Assembly (NCBI GenBank): GCA_963576735.1
Contig: OY755196.1
Location: 7,297,912 to 7,361,911 of the forward strand
Source of the DNA: Bedellia somnulentella
Taxonomy: Eukaryota > Arthropoda > Insecta > Lepidoptera > Bedelliidae
Direction of reading: 5' to 3'
Length of the DNA stretch: 64,000 nt
The translations under genes were made by a program, and so were the position numbers. Within the stretch, counting starts at the first letter, position 1; the number at the start of each line of letters is the position of its first letter. The notes under the pieces were generated by a model that had not been told where the DNA came from, did not search any database, and was given only the letters and a program-made list of their open reading frames with translations. Shown here piece after piece: positions 1 to 10,509 of the stretch.

Positions 1-1276
1 TACAGTCAAGCAAAGTTTTCCTCTTCATAATATTAGTGTAGATTAATAATATATTTACTGTCCAAAAGAATTTACCAAAATGAGAAGCCATTGATATTTT
101 TTATGAGTTTTTCATAAACTTTGTAACTTCTTTGTCGTTACTTTGTTCATAGCTAACCATTATGCTGATGAAATATTTAGATTTCAGTGCTTTTTTATGG
201 CTACTAAAATATAATAGTTAAGTTGTTTAATACACCCAAGCAATTTTGTGAATACATTTAGAATGGGTTATGAAATGAAGGGAATAATTTTATGCTATTT
301 TCGAAAGATAAAAGTTTCTCGGAAAAACTCTGGTGAAATATAATATACTGAATATAATAATATTACTTCAGAACAACATATCCTTGAATTATTGAGAACA
401 GGAATAATATTATTAGTTGGGCCGTCGCACGCTTCTGATTTTACCGTGAGCTCTTGAATAAGGAAGATATACAGTTATGCGATAATTTTTAATTTGGTAA
501 ATGCATACCTATTTTTAATCACAAAATGCTACTAATGCTATGTTCATGTGGTTAAATAAATAATGAGTATACTTTTAAAAATAAGCGATACAAAAAAATA
601 CTAAAAAGTCAAATTTTTGTTATCGGTTTGCAAAAAGTCTGTCGAGTAAATGACAAAAAGTTTGACTATATGTTTTCACCCTGCATTTAAATAATATACT
701 CACCAAAACACGCTGATTGTACGTCTATGCATATTTACAATAAATGATTTTATCAAATAACAATATATTTTAAAATTTTATTCTTAAATAAACGCTATAA
801 ATTTTATACATACATACATTTAGTAAATCTATTTCCCTAATGGGGAAGACCGTGCTTCAATTGTAATTAGAATCGCTAATTCCTTAATGCACATTCTTAG
901 ATAACATTTACCTTAGCTCTTTCGTAGTTGTAATACACACAAAAGATTATTTCTATATTTTTTCTGTCTATCCACAGATGGTGTGAAGAGTGCAATACAA
1001 AAATATGCAGAAATAACGAAAAATTTATATCTCATAATCGGTTTAAAAATATTTAGAACAAAGACAAATTCTTATAGCATAATAAATGGTAACCGAAAAA
1101 TATTGATAATTTGAAATAATACTGAAGAAAAACAAACAAATTTAAAAAACAACACTAAATGAAATAATAAAAAAACGATAAGCACATTTTTAAGTCACAT
1201 GGTGCATATCAAATATGTTTTCTATTACATACCTTAGGGTAATTGATTGACATAAATATATTAACATACTAGTGTT
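1..1276. other. AT-rich sequence downstream of the GPCR exon; no gene seen
   Basis: This lies 3' of the minus-strand GPCR stop codon and could hold its 3' UTR. A minus-strand AATAAA-type hexamer is present near 776-783, but nothing proves its use. No long ORF, repeat family or RNA gene was recognised. Confidence 0.4.
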
Positions 1277-1667
1277 TTATAAAACCGTTTCATTAGTACA
1301 AGTCCTCGGACCATTTACCAAAGAATAACGACTAGACCCATTTTTCCTACTAGTGACAGCACCACGTATAAACAATTCCTTAAAAGTCTCGCGAAATTGT
1401 CGAGACATTCCACAATAAATAGCAAAATTAATGGGATAAGATACAATTAAACAAAAAATAGTTACTAACACTAATATATTAGCAATATTTTAATCTAATA
1501 TTTCCACCAACGTACTTGATATAATATGTAATATCGTTACAACTGCTACCGGTATTTCGACCAATAAAAATACGGTAACGACAACTATAAGCATTAAGGT
1601 TGTGCAATTGGAATCCCTAAGCTTTTTACATTCAGATTTTCGGTTCTCTTTAAACAACTCTTTAAAC

Positions 1668-1702
<35 letters not shown>

Positions 1703-1869
1703 AGTTTTTGTCTATTTATCTGTGCAGCTTTCATAGCTCTAAATAGTAGTACGTTTAGTACAACCAGTGATGTGCAGGGGATCAAATGGACAAATAATAC
1801 TCGGAAAACGTAATAGGTTATGAAATAAGCGTCTGGACTTATAACGAGGACCCAAGGTGCTAACTCCAT
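1277..1869 (-). pseudogene. SPR: Last exon of a sex peptide/myoinhibitory peptide receptor-like GPCR, carrying two lesions
   Basis: Read on the minus strand, an acceptor (TTTTGTTGCAG, ending at 1870) precedes coding sequence for the end of extracellular loop 2, TM5 (VLFVHLIPCTSLVVLNVLLF), intracellular loop 3, TM6 with an EIP motif, TM7 ending YPINFAIYCG, and a C-tail ending CTNETVL before TAA at 1277-1279. The NFAIY in place of NPxxY and the C-tail resemble insect sex peptide receptors, class A GPCRs at the plasma membrane that couple MIP and sex-peptide signals to post-mating behaviour (family knowledge). Lesion 1: about 47 bases, including a 31-base A run on the plus strand (1671-1701) and a partial duplication of adjacent coding sequence, sit in loop 3 and shift the frame. 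Lesion 2: an in-frame TAA at 1490-1492 just before TM7. The rest of the exon reads cleanly in the expected frames, so decay is recent, or the lesions are a polymorphism or an assembly error. Upstream exons are not in the window as far as I can see. Confidence 0.72.
1671..1701. repeat. 31-base A homopolymer inside the GPCR exon
   Basis: A pure A run on the plus strand is bordered on both sides by AAACAGT-like sequence, and 15 bp of neighbouring exon are repeated next to it. This could be a poly(A) insertion by a retrotransposon or slippage. It interrupts intracellular loop 3 of the receptor. Confidence 0.9.
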
Positions 1870-1934
1870 CTGCAACAAAATATAGTCTTATTATTGTACA
1901 AATAATATTTCTCAAGACTCCAAAGTTTAAGCCA

Positions 1935-2455
1935 CATGGGGTGGTAAAGGTACTATATTTCTGAACATCGCGTGACATTATGTTACCTGGTGTTCAGAGT
2001 ACCCACGTTTTGATTGGACAGTGTACTCCTGAATAAGAAGAATACTTATGGCCGTCTTGTACAAATACGCAATTCGACAATGACTTAGTACAACAGTACA
2101 CCGGCTTAGAATAGCACTACCCCATTTCTTCCGGTGGGTGTACGTAAGAGGCGACTAACGGTATTGGGGCTTTTAAGGGATTTTTGGGCGATGCGGTTGG
2201 AGACCCATCACCAAAAACCTTTATTTCACCATCTTTTCCCCACGCAACTTCCAAAAGTGGCTGAGGAATTTCTAATTCCCTAGCTCTGGCTACCCCTTCA
2301 TGGGATTTACAGCCGTGAGTATATGTATGTATGTTAGTACAACTTAGCCATGTGGGTTTCCACATGATCTTTCCCCTTACCGCGTCAACTATGAAGCACT
2401 CATATGACTTATAAAAAAGACACATGGGCTGACTCGGGATTTGAACCTACACACG
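1935..2455 (-). mobile_element. S2 tRNA-derived SINE, split by an S1 insertion
   Basis: Minus-strand S2 sequence runs 1935-2084 (3' half) and resumes at 2344 (5' half, to about 2455), with a degenerate tRNA B-box-like segment near 2440. The break is exactly the S1 copy at 2095-2333, with TTAGTACAAC on both sides. Confidence 0.75.
2095..2333 (+). mobile_element. S1 SINE-like element with a 10-bp target-site duplication
   Basis: This is a complete S1 copy from the CCGGCTTAG head to the AGCCGTGAGTATATG end and (TATG)n tail. Both ends are fixed by the direct repeat TTAGTACAAC (2085-2094 and 2334-2343), which is continuous S2 sequence once S1 is removed. That shows S1 is a discrete inserted unit and suggests target-primed reverse transcription. 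Confidence 0.88.
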
Positions 2456-2785
2456 GTCGTCATAAAAATAAATGTTATCGGCGGGCTTTGAACCTGAACC
2501 TATAAATAATATATAAAAAAATATTATTTCTATTCACTCTGCTAAACCCGCTCAAAAGACAATAAAACTCGTAGCCATTTTCCTTTTGAAAATGACAAGA
2601 CATCGGAACAAGGTATCAAAAGTTCGATTCCCTTGATTGCCTCTCCGATCTTAATTGGCGTCGAAATTAATTAGGTTGTTAACAGCTCATAAATTGAAAC
2701 GGGGTAAGGTGAACTGATGTTAATTATTATATTACTTCGAGAAATCTGAAATGCTTTTGTCATTCAAGATTACATACGCTTGTGC

Positions 2786-2850
2786 TTACGATTATAAATC
2801 CAATGAAAAAGGGCTTCTACATTAGAAATTCCTCAGCGACTTTTAGAAGA
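2786..2850 (-). mobile_element. S1 fragment
   Basis: A short reverse-orientation S1 3' part (ATAAATCC, then AGAAATTCCTCAGC) lies just before the next S1 head. Confidence 0.5.
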
Positions 2851-2865
2851 TAAATGGAGGGAAAT

Positions 2866-3100
2866 GCCGTGTAGTGCCGGCTTACAATGTCACTACCCCT
2901 TTCTACCTACGGGTGTCGTAAGAGGCGGCTAAGGGTATGGGGCTTTTTTAAGTAGTTTTTGTTGTAGAACCATAATCGACGATACATTGTTTCTGCCATC
3001 TTGTGCCCTATCAACTTCCAATCATGGCTGAGGAGTTCTAGCTCTGAAGCTCTGGCTACCCCTTTTTGGGATTTATGGCCGCGAGGATATATGTCTGTAT
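2866..3100 (+). mobile_element. S1 element
   Basis: It has a GCCGTGTAGTGCCGG head and a GATTTATGGCCGCGAG end. The ~18 bp before the head also precede the S1 copy that ends near 33391, so full-length S1 may extend further 5'. Confidence 0.82.
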
Positions 3101-3222
3101 AGAAAGAATATTTAAAAATAAAGGATCACCAAATATCGCATTTTATGATACCCGCGGACAGTAGTGCTATTCTCATCGTATTTGAGACCGTTCAGAGTTT
3201 TTATTTTGCTTCTGGAAGAGAT

Positions 3223-3440
3223 ATGTTGAGCCAATAGCTTCTCGGTTCTGAGGTTGCGGGTTCGATCCCAGGTAAGAGCAACATTTATGTGATGATCATA
3301 AAGGATTGTGTCTTAGTCTTAGATGATATTTATGTGTGTTTTATCAAATTAAATATACCGTTGAGTTAGTATCCCATAACACAAGATATACTTAGAGTGG
3401 GGCTAATTTGATCTGTGTATAATATGTCCGTAAAATAGTA
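3223..3440 (+). mobile_element. S4 tRNA-headed SINE flanked by 42-bp direct repeats
   Basis: It contains a Pol III B-box-like GGGTTCGATCCC near 3259-3271 and ends in the segment ACTTAGAGTGGGGCTAATTTG, shared with copies at 16858-17165 and 31698-31815. Diverged direct repeats at 3181-3222 and 3441-3482 abut the unit. Confidence 0.65.
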
Positions 3441-3607
3441 TTTTAGACCGTTTAGAGTTTTTATTTGGCTCGTGGAAAAGATTACATATCCTAAATATAT
3501 AAGCCTATGTGTATAATAATAGACGACCAACGACTGTTATTATATACTTAGTGCTAACAAAAGCGAGCAACAGAAGTAAGGCAGCAAAAAAAAACAAGGT
3601 CCAAATC

Positions 3608-3715
3608 GGAACTACTTACCAATACCATTATGTAAAAATTGATAGTTTACGCCTTTCCTGTTTATTGGTGCCTGAAATATATGTATAATACCTAGCTCAG
3701 GAACAGGACAATGTA
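3608..3715 (+). repeat. 105-bp dispersed repeat, copy 1
   Basis: The segment ACTTACCAATACCATTAT...CTAGCTCAGGAACAGGA recurs inverted at 8578-8682. No coding potential is visible and the family is unknown to me. Confidence 0.65.
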
Positions 3716-3719
3716 ATAT

Positions 3720-3818
3720 TTCTGTACTTTAAATAGCTAACTAGATTAAGAAATCACGTTAAGGCGGTAAATTCGCCTTTGTGCATATAAACTTTAATAA
3801 ATAAATAAATAAATAACA
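3720..3818 (+). mobile_element. LINE 3' end with (AATA)n tail
   Basis: A GGCGGTAAATTCGCC-type hairpin is followed by a (AATA)n tail. The ends of the reverse transcriptase element at 26090 and the fragment at 33001-33199 are similar. Confidence 0.45.
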
Positions 3819-4045
3819 TTTGGTGAACTTTTGAAGATGAATAAATTTTTTAGGTATGCTTTGTTGTTCCCGCATTCGCTCACTGACCGCGAGTGAAATA
3901 AGATAGGATTACTGAATGACGTGTAACATTTTATCGACTTTCTGTCATAATCGTTTTGACGTAAACCTTTTATGTGCCAATAATTGATATACATGAGTTG
4001 ATGAAACAATATTTTGTAAGCTATTGAATTTATTGGAAGAGTATT

Positions 4046-4292
4046 CCTGTGTAGAGTCGGCTTTAAATAGAACGGCCCAATTTCTACCCGCGGGTGATTG
4101 TAAGGAGACTGAAGGTTTTGGGGCTTTAAAAGAAGTTGTTGGTTGATGCCGCTGCAGATCCATCATCAACAACAATTTCATAACCTTTTCCCCACTTAAC
4201 TTCCAAAGAGGTTCAGCATTTTTTCATTCTGAAGCTCTGGCTACCCCTTCTAGGGATTTATAGCCGTGAGTATATATATATATATATATATG
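4046..4292 (+). mobile_element. S1 element with (TA)n tail
   Basis: This is a diverged but full-length S1. The CCCCTTCTAGGG hairpin and GCCGTGAG end are intact, followed by a TA microsatellite instead of TATG. Confidence 0.75.
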
Positions 4293-4624
4293 TATGAAAC
4301 AGTATTGGCTGCACATCGGTTAAAAGTACTGGGTGCCAATCAGCACACGTTTCGACAGACGAAAGACGATTTGACTGCACTTGAATATCCATATACGGAT
4401 TACTTCATTAATAATTCAGATGTCCGTCCTACAATACTAGAAACACATTCACATTTCACACCCCATCGAATAGGACTAATTATGCCATCAACTCATTTAT
4501 TTCCCGTGGTATTATTTCTTACAATACAAAATTTTCCAAAGCCGACAATTTTGATTTATCATTTACTCAATTTAAGAACCTTTGCTAACAGTTGGACTTT
4601 GTTCAATCAGCCAATCGAACTTAA
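4293..4624. other. Unidentified sequence with an open frame
   Basis: A plus-strand frame stays open from about 4266 to 4691 (141 codons), starting in the S1 tail and ending inside a MITE. The middle has mixed residues without low complexity, but no family is recognised, and neither end looks like a gene boundary. Confidence 0.2.
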
Positions 4625-5018
4625 GGCTGCGTCCCCAGTAGGCAAACTGTTAGCCGCCGACAGAGTGAGCCGCAAATTTGCAGCGAACTGAAATTTGAGT
4701 CAGCTGCAGACTCAAATCAATTTTCGTGCGTCGCAAGCAAACTGTAAGAGTTTAGCCGACCGACTGAATTATAATAATTATATAATTGAGTCACTGCGCC
4801 CGGCGAACAACCAATCGCCGCCGCCGACTGGAACCAGTTTTGGTGGGAGTCGGCCGCTCACTAAGGTAGTCGGCGCGCGTAACGCTGCAAACTGCGTACA
4901 GTGAGTGCAAAACTAGCAAACTGTGAACACTCCATTTGAAATATATGGAAGGGCGTACTAAACCGATACGCCGCTAACTTAGTCGGCGGCTAACAGTTTG
5001 CCTACTGGGGACGCAGCC
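4625..5018. mobile_element. MITE with perfect 37-bp terminal inverted repeats
   Basis: The ends start GGCTGCGTCCCCAGTAGG and match perfectly in inverted orientation over 37 bp (4625-4661 and 4982-5018). TAA flanks both sides (4622-4624 and 5019-5021). A 3-bp TAA duplication is typical of PIF/Harbinger elements, so I infer that superfamily. The 394-bp element has no transposase. Confidence 0.85.
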
Positions 5019-5100
5019 TAAATGATTGAGTCTTATAATTATAATTTTCTCATGATGCAGTTATTTAAATTATGTATGTATTTATAGTGGAGTATGTTTT

Positions 5101-5607
5101 TTAACCGACTTCAAAAAAAGGAGTGTTCTCAATTCGACCGTATATTTTTTTTTTTTTTTTTTTTTATGTATGTTCGCCGATTACTTCGCCATTTGTGAAC
5201 CGATTTTGATTATTATTTTTTTGTTCGAAAGAAGATACTCCCGGATTGGTACCATGATGAGGATATCAGGGTCTGATGATGGGATCCTGGAGAAATCGAG
5301 GGGAACCTTGAAATTTTATAGGCAAATGTACCGCGTTTTACATATTTTCTGAACTTGTATGGGTATTTGCTTCTGAAAATTATATTGTTATGCTGCTAAG
5401 CTGATGATGGAAGGTGGAGGTCCTCAATCACTAGGAGTTCGGAAACAGTTCTTTCACCATTCCATAAAGATTTATGCTCCTCTTCGTAGCTTTTATGAGG
5501 AGAAGTACAGGTTCACTCAACATTTCTTTTGTCATGTTATTGTTACCGAGAAAGTACCATGAGACCAGGATCTGATGATGGCATCCCAGTAAATCGAGAG
5601 GACTGTC
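5101..5607. repeat. Diverged repeat with two CTGATGATGG-type modules
   Basis: It starts with ACCGACTTCAAAAAA and a T run, then has two related modules (about 5245-5310 and 5548-5607) of the form ACCATGA...TCTGATGATGG...AAATCGAG. The 23.2-23.7 kb minisatellite carries the reverse complement of the same module. Confidence 0.5.
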
Positions 5608-5790
5608 GAAACTCACAATCATGTGACAGTGTATTTGTTCAAAACGCCGATAGGCCTGCCCTGAGAACGTGGGTCCAAGCAAAGCGTGGGTACTCTGAAC
5701 AACAGGTGCCAATTTCACGTGATATTCAGAAGTATTACTACCTCTGCTAACCCCTTCGGGGATATTCGGCGTGAACGTTTGAGTCTTTCT
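5608..5790 (+). mobile_element. S2 SINE, 3' half
   Basis: It runs from CATGTGACAGTGTATT to the AACCCCTTCGGGGATATTCGG hairpin (5752 onward) and GCGTGAACGTTTGAG end. The tRNA-like head is missing. Confidence 0.75.
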
Positions 5791-6022
5791 TGAGATGTAG
5801 AATTGTAGACCATCGCCTTTCGAGGGATTTCAAGGACAATGTAAAGTTACATATGGTTGAGCCTATTTAATATCGTATCATAATAGAAATACCGGAAATA
5901 CGAAAAATAATACAGTAACCGTCGCACTGCCTCATACGAGAGGCATCTTTGGCAGGTCTACCCATCTCTAAAACTCGTAAAATAAAATAACTTTTAACAA
6001 AAAGAAAACCGACTTCAGTGGG

Positions 6023-6535
6023 AAAAACAACCGAAAATAAATAATCTAGTACTAAAAAGTACGAAATAAGATTTTTAATTGAATATGAGTACTGTGATTA
6101 ATACCTTTGCAATTTCTTTATTCCACACGCGTCAGTTCAACCTGCCTAAATATTAAAATTCTCTTAAATTAATTTTTGAGTCGGTGCCAGTCAAACAAAA
6201 GTGAATTCACCCTACTATCTATCTCTGATTATTACAATCTAAACAATATATATCTATCGCCTAACGTTTTAAATGGTAATACGTACAAAAATAAATTTAC
6301 CCTAAGGTATCCTAAACTGAGCATGTGTATGAAGTGCGAAATACACACTTATCATCATCACGCAGGCTGGCACCGGCTCACAAATTAATTTAAGAGAATT
6401 TTAATATTTAGGCAGGTTGAACTGACGCGTGTGGAATAAAGAAATTGCAAAGGTATTAATCACAGTACTCATATTCAATTAAAAATCTTATTTCGTACTT
6501 TTTAGTACTAGATTATTTATTTTCGGTTGTTTTTT
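6023..6535. mobile_element. Fold-back element with ~168-bp arms
   Basis: 6023-6190 and 6367-6535 are near-perfect inverted copies around a 176-bp centre with no gene. A single-arm relative lies at about 31195-31320. The near identity of the arms indicates recent formation or gene conversion. Confidence 0.85.
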
Positions 6536-6540
6536 AAGTA

Positions 6541-6712
6541 TTCATACATGCTCTTTTATTCTTCGTAGTATGAAGAATAAAAGAGCATGTATGAAAAGAT
6601 TGATGGATGTAAACGAAGCTAGAGAGGTTTGTCAGGATTGTACGAAGTGGCGATCGATAGTCTCTGCCTACCCCAATGGGAACTAATGGCGTGAGTATAT
6701 GTATGTTTTGTA
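6541..6712 (+). mobile_element. R-family LINE 3' end with a palindromic start
   Basis: From 6568 this encodes the end of the reverse transcriptase (MKNKRACMKRLMDVNEAREV) to TAA and GGCGTGAGTATATG. The preceding 26 bases (6541-6566) are the reverse complement of the same segment, giving a short palindrome. Confidence 0.75.
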
Positions 6713-6759
6713 ATTTAGATAGTTTTATTTTTATTTAAACCAGTTTTTTGTTTCTTTTT

Positions 6760-6910
6760 CTCTCTTAATTAAGACTTGTATTATTTGTTGTGTATTTTAT
6801 GTGTTCCCTAGATTCATGCGATACAGGCAATGCCTAGTGCGTGAATCATTGTAAATTCTTTGTAAATGTTTTTCTTGTAATAAATGTCTTTTGTCTTTTT
6901 GTCATGTATG
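6760..6910 (+). mobile_element. K-family LINE 3' end
   Basis: It carries the GCGATACAGGCAATGCCTAG stem shared with minus-strand copies near 20270 and 30430, and ends in TAATAAATG-rich sequence. The AT-rich open frame downstream (to 7200) looks non-coding. Confidence 0.5.
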
Positions 6911-7299
6911 TATTATTCATAGTTAGCCTATGTATTATTAATTTATATATAACATTAATTTATGTATTTTTATCCATCAATATACGTATCTTATTTAGGT
7001 ATATTTTCTATAGTAAATTATTATCTATGCATATTTTTAATCTTATTATATTCGTTTGGTCTGGTGGGGATGGCAACCTGTTGCATATAGAAAAATTCAT
7101 CTCTTTAAATTATCAATATCCGAGCCAACGTACAATTATTTTATTTTCAACACATATTTTGATTTGCGATTTGTTATATCAACTATGTAACTATTCATAG
7201 AAACTTTATAGGTCTATAGCTTCTTTGTATTTTTCCGTTGCTTTAAATATAAAGTATCGTTTGTTTCTCAAATAAATAAGTACACAAATACTAAGCGAA

Positions 7300-7526
7300 T
7301 GTTGGGTGAGGTGGAAGAAGTTTTATGTCGGAAGAGGCGATTTAATGATATTGGTGTTTTTTGGTTTTAGGACGATGCGGTAGAGACCCATCCCCAATAT
7401 TATTTACTTTACAATCTTTTCCCCTCTCAACGTCCAAAAGTCACTGAGGAGTTCCTAGCTCTAAAGCTATGGCTACCCCTTCTAGGAATTTATAGCCGTG
7501 AGTATACGTATGTATTATGTATGCAG
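7300..7526 (+). mobile_element. S1 element, 5' end degraded
   Basis: GACGATGCGG...GAGACCCATC, the CCCCTTCTAGG hairpin and the GCCGTGAGTATACG end are recognisable. Confidence 0.72.
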
Positions 7527-7728
7527 AATATATTCTTTCAAAACCAAGCAAAGATACTAACCCAGCAAACCTCAGCGAAATGTCCTCTCCACCAAGTATA
7601 GTGAGGTAGGAACTGTCTGTCAAAAAACTTCGGCAGCTGATGAAGGAACGCGGCTATCCCGATGTAGATGAGGCATTTTATCACGCGGGGCATCGAGCAC
7701 CTGTAAAAATTTTATGGATAAAAATATA

Positions 7729-7870
7729 TACATACATATATACTTACGGCATAACTTTGTTCATATACATCAATCTATTCATACATGCTCTTTTATTCTT
7801 CATACTTCGGACACCTGCCTTTTTAAGTACACTCACTATTTAATCGGAAGTTGTCCCCTACTAACAATAC
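7729..7870 (-). mobile_element. R-family LINE 3' end
   Basis: A reversed tail and partial RT C-terminus lie here. The final YPNG hairpin segment is deleted. Confidence 0.6.
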
Positions 7871-7925
7871 CTTCCTCATTCTCTCCTTATATTTTATTCT
7901 TATATTAATTAAACCACTGAGTATA

Positions 7926-8085
7926 CCACGGGTGTCGTAAGGGTACGGGGCTTTTTTAAGAGGCTTTTGGGCGATGCCGTTGGAGACCCATCAACAACGA
8001 TACTTTATTTACATTATTTTGTCACTTATCAATTTCAAAATATGGCTAAAGAGTTTCTAGTTCAGTTTCTAGCAATTAGTTTGCC
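7926..8085 (+). mobile_element. S1 element lacking its 3' end
   Basis: It starts in the CCACGGGTGTCG region and is lost after TTTCTAGTTCAG. No hairpin or tail is present. Confidence 0.65.
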
Positions 8086-8344
8086 GCTACATTCTACTCA
8101 ATTTCATTAATTAGTTTGCTATGCAATACGTGTACAATTTCTGATAATTATTTCCCCTCATTTCTGCATAGCTATCCTATGAATCCAATATGGCTGAAAT
8201 AGCTGCCCTAATAATATTATTTAGCGGAAAATTGGAATGCGATGCGTATCGGAATTTGATATAGATAACGTTATTATTATAATATCCAGAGAGTTTTTTG
8301 GGACTTTAAGTTAAGTTATTAACCGCTCAAAACACATAAAGAAA

Positions 8345-8473
8345 AACTGTACATACATACATATACTCACGCCATTAGTTCCCATCGGGGTAGGCAGAGA
8401 CTATTGATCGCCACTTCGTACGATCCTGAAAAACTTCTCTAGCTTCGTTTACATCCATCAATCTTTTCATACA
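8345..8473 (-). mobile_element. R-family LINE 3' end
   Basis: It runs from the (CATA)n tail and ACTCACGCCATTAG through the last ~35 codons of the RT (reverse strand), ending next to an AATAAT microsatellite. Confidence 0.75.
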
Positions 8474-8577
8474 TAATAATAATAATAAAATAATAATAAA
8501 AAAATATTCAGATTTCAAAAGTACATAATAATTATTCGTCTTAACCTAGTTAGTTATTTAATGTACAAAATATAACA

Positions 8578-8682
8578 TTTTCCTGTTCCTGAGCTAGGTA
8601 ATATACCTGTATTTCAGGCAACAATAAACAAAAAAGGCCTAAAACTATCAGTTTTCATATAATGGTATTGGTAAGTAGTGTA
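8578..8682 (-). repeat. 105-bp dispersed repeat, copy 2
   Basis: Inverted relative of 3608-3715, starting TCCTGTTCCTGAGCTAGG. Confidence 0.65.
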
Positions 8683-9002
8683 TAAATTATTATCAGAATC
8701 GATTGTATCTAACTAATTGTATTATTATGATAAAAAAATAAAAACATCTTATATTAACTTATTATATTAAGCAATTCCTCTGATTCCATGTGTGTAAGAT
8801 TTAATAGCCACGATTGAAGTTTTTTCTTGCATTCAAAGTTGGTTTAGTTATATAATACTAGTAATCTATTAATTTTATTATACAAGTATGGTCCTAAAAA
8901 TATAAAGAATCTATTTGTAATGGAAAACTTTGCACTATAAGTATTCAAACATACTATATCCTTTCGCCTCCTATTTAGTGTATCAGGGTTAAAGTATAAG
9001 CT

Positions 9003-9052
9003 AGCATGCTGTTTTATTCTTCATACTTCGGACGCCAGCCTTTTTGCCGGAG
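9003..9052 (-). mobile_element. R-family fragment
   Basis: Only the segment encoding the RNKRACM region and a few residues upstream remains. An S1-like remnant (to about 9160) follows. Confidence 0.5.
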
Positions 9053-9184
9053 CTTCAGAGTCAGAAAATCTTTCAATCACTTTTTGAAGTTAAGTGGAGA
9101 AAAGATTGTAAAATAAATCTTTTTGGTGATAGATCTCCAAACCGCATCGCCCATAAATCGTATTTCACTAAATTATAAAAACAA

Positions 9185-9438
9185 TATGAAAATATAACAG
9201 GCCTATATAGACAGGGGGCAGGCCTATCGCCGTTTGGTACGAATGCACTAGCACATGAATAAGTACAACTTAGCCACGTGGGTTTCCTTACGATGTATTC
9301 CCTCACCGTTAACAACCATGATAAATTTACCTCACATATGACTATAGAAAAGACAATTGGTGTAGGCCCGACTCAGGATTTGAACTCTCGCCTGTCTATA
9401 TTGACTCGCAGTTGTTCTACCCATTGGACTATCATGGT
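9185..9438 (-). mobile_element. S2 SINE
   Basis: A reverse-strand copy from the GGGGGCAGGCCTATCGCCG segment to a tRNA-like head (box-like sequences near 9380 and 9425). The 3' hairpin is missing. Confidence 0.78.
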
Positions 9439-9799
9439 TTATATTGTGTAATTGTACTCTGTTCATGATAAAAACGTTCGCTGCCTCTTTTGTCTTCTAT
9501 ATACAGAATTGTGTTAGAATATTTTAATTAGTTAGTACTGTTGATATAAAAAATAAACGCATTCACTCAAATAATTGAAATAGGTGTGATAAATGATGAC
9601 AGTGTTTTTTATCTCCGTGATTTCCATAGACATAAAAAGGGCGAATATAATATATCAATAGCAAATCGTTAAGTAAAATAATCTGTTATTTCTGTTTTCA
9701 ACAAACAATTTATCGCAACTTCAAATAATATTATACTAGACACTTAATGTAATATGGGAATCAATTAGAAAACTGGCTACTGGTAAAATCTTTTATATA

Positions 9800-10190
9800 T
9801 AAACATAAAACATATAATAACATAAACGTTCACGCCGTTTATCCCCGAAGGGGTTGGCAGAGGTACCAATACTTCTGAACTCACATGGCAAGCGCCATCT
9901 AGTTTCCAGAGAAGGTACCCACGTTTTGCTTAGACAGTGTACTCACGTGATAGGGGGCAGGCCTATCGCCGTTTTGTACGAATACACTGTCACATGACTA
10001 AGTACAACTCAGCCATGTGGGTTTCCTCACGATGTTTTCCCTCACCGTTAACAACCATGATAAATTAACCACACATATGACTTTAGAAAAGACAAATTGG
10101 TGTAGGGCCGTTCCAGGATTGGAACTCACGCCCTTCTGTTTTCGGGCGGGTGTTCTACCCACTGGACTATCATGTCGTTCCCGTTTTTCA
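9800..10190 (-). mobile_element. Full-length young S2 SINE with a 10-bp TSD
   Basis: A complete minus-strand S2: a (TTATG)-type tail, GTTCACGCC, CCCCGAAGGGG hairpin, conserved body, and a tRNA-like head ending GGACTATCATG. CTTTTATATA flanks it at 9790-9799 and 10191-10200. It is almost identical by eye to 56529-56904, including the subfamily insert CATGGCAAGCGCCATC. Open frames through it are SINE sequence, not genes. Confidence 0.88.
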
Positions 10191-10274
10191 CTTTTATATA
10201 CTATGACTTTTATACCATTTTAAAATTGGTCGGAAAAATAATAAATAATATGATCCAAAAAGATTATGTTCATA

Positions 10275-10509
10275 TTCATGGCTATAAAATTAGCCTAATA
10301 ACCTAGAAGGATAGCCAGAGCTTCAGCATAAAAAATACCTCAGCTACTTATGGAATTTAAGTAAGGAAAAGATTTCAAACTAAAGGTTGCGATGGGTCTA
10401 CAACCGCATCGCCCATCAACTTTTTCATAAGATCCAAAACCTTTAGTCGGCTCTTACGAATATCCACAGGTAGGGGTATTGCTATTCTAAGCCGAAATTG
10501 CACAGCATA
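10275..10509 (-). mobile_element. S1 element
   Basis: A diverged reverse-strand copy whose 5' head (AAGCCGAAATTGCACAGC) ends just before the piggyBac-like element. Confidence 0.7.

Noticed and set aside
3998..4310. ATGAAACAxTATT on both sides of an S1 as a long target duplication
   Set aside because: The match is only ~13 bp and does not abut the S1 head; the sequence between does not align.
6841..7200. 119-codon hydrophobic frame
   Set aside because: AT-rich sequence after a LINE 3' end gives artificial Phe/Ile/Leu runs; no promoter, splice or homology signal.
10017..10223. 68-codon frame similar to a frame at 56511-56696
   Set aside because: Both frames lie inside S2 SINE copies and read its antisense; the similarity reflects SINE homology, not a gene family.
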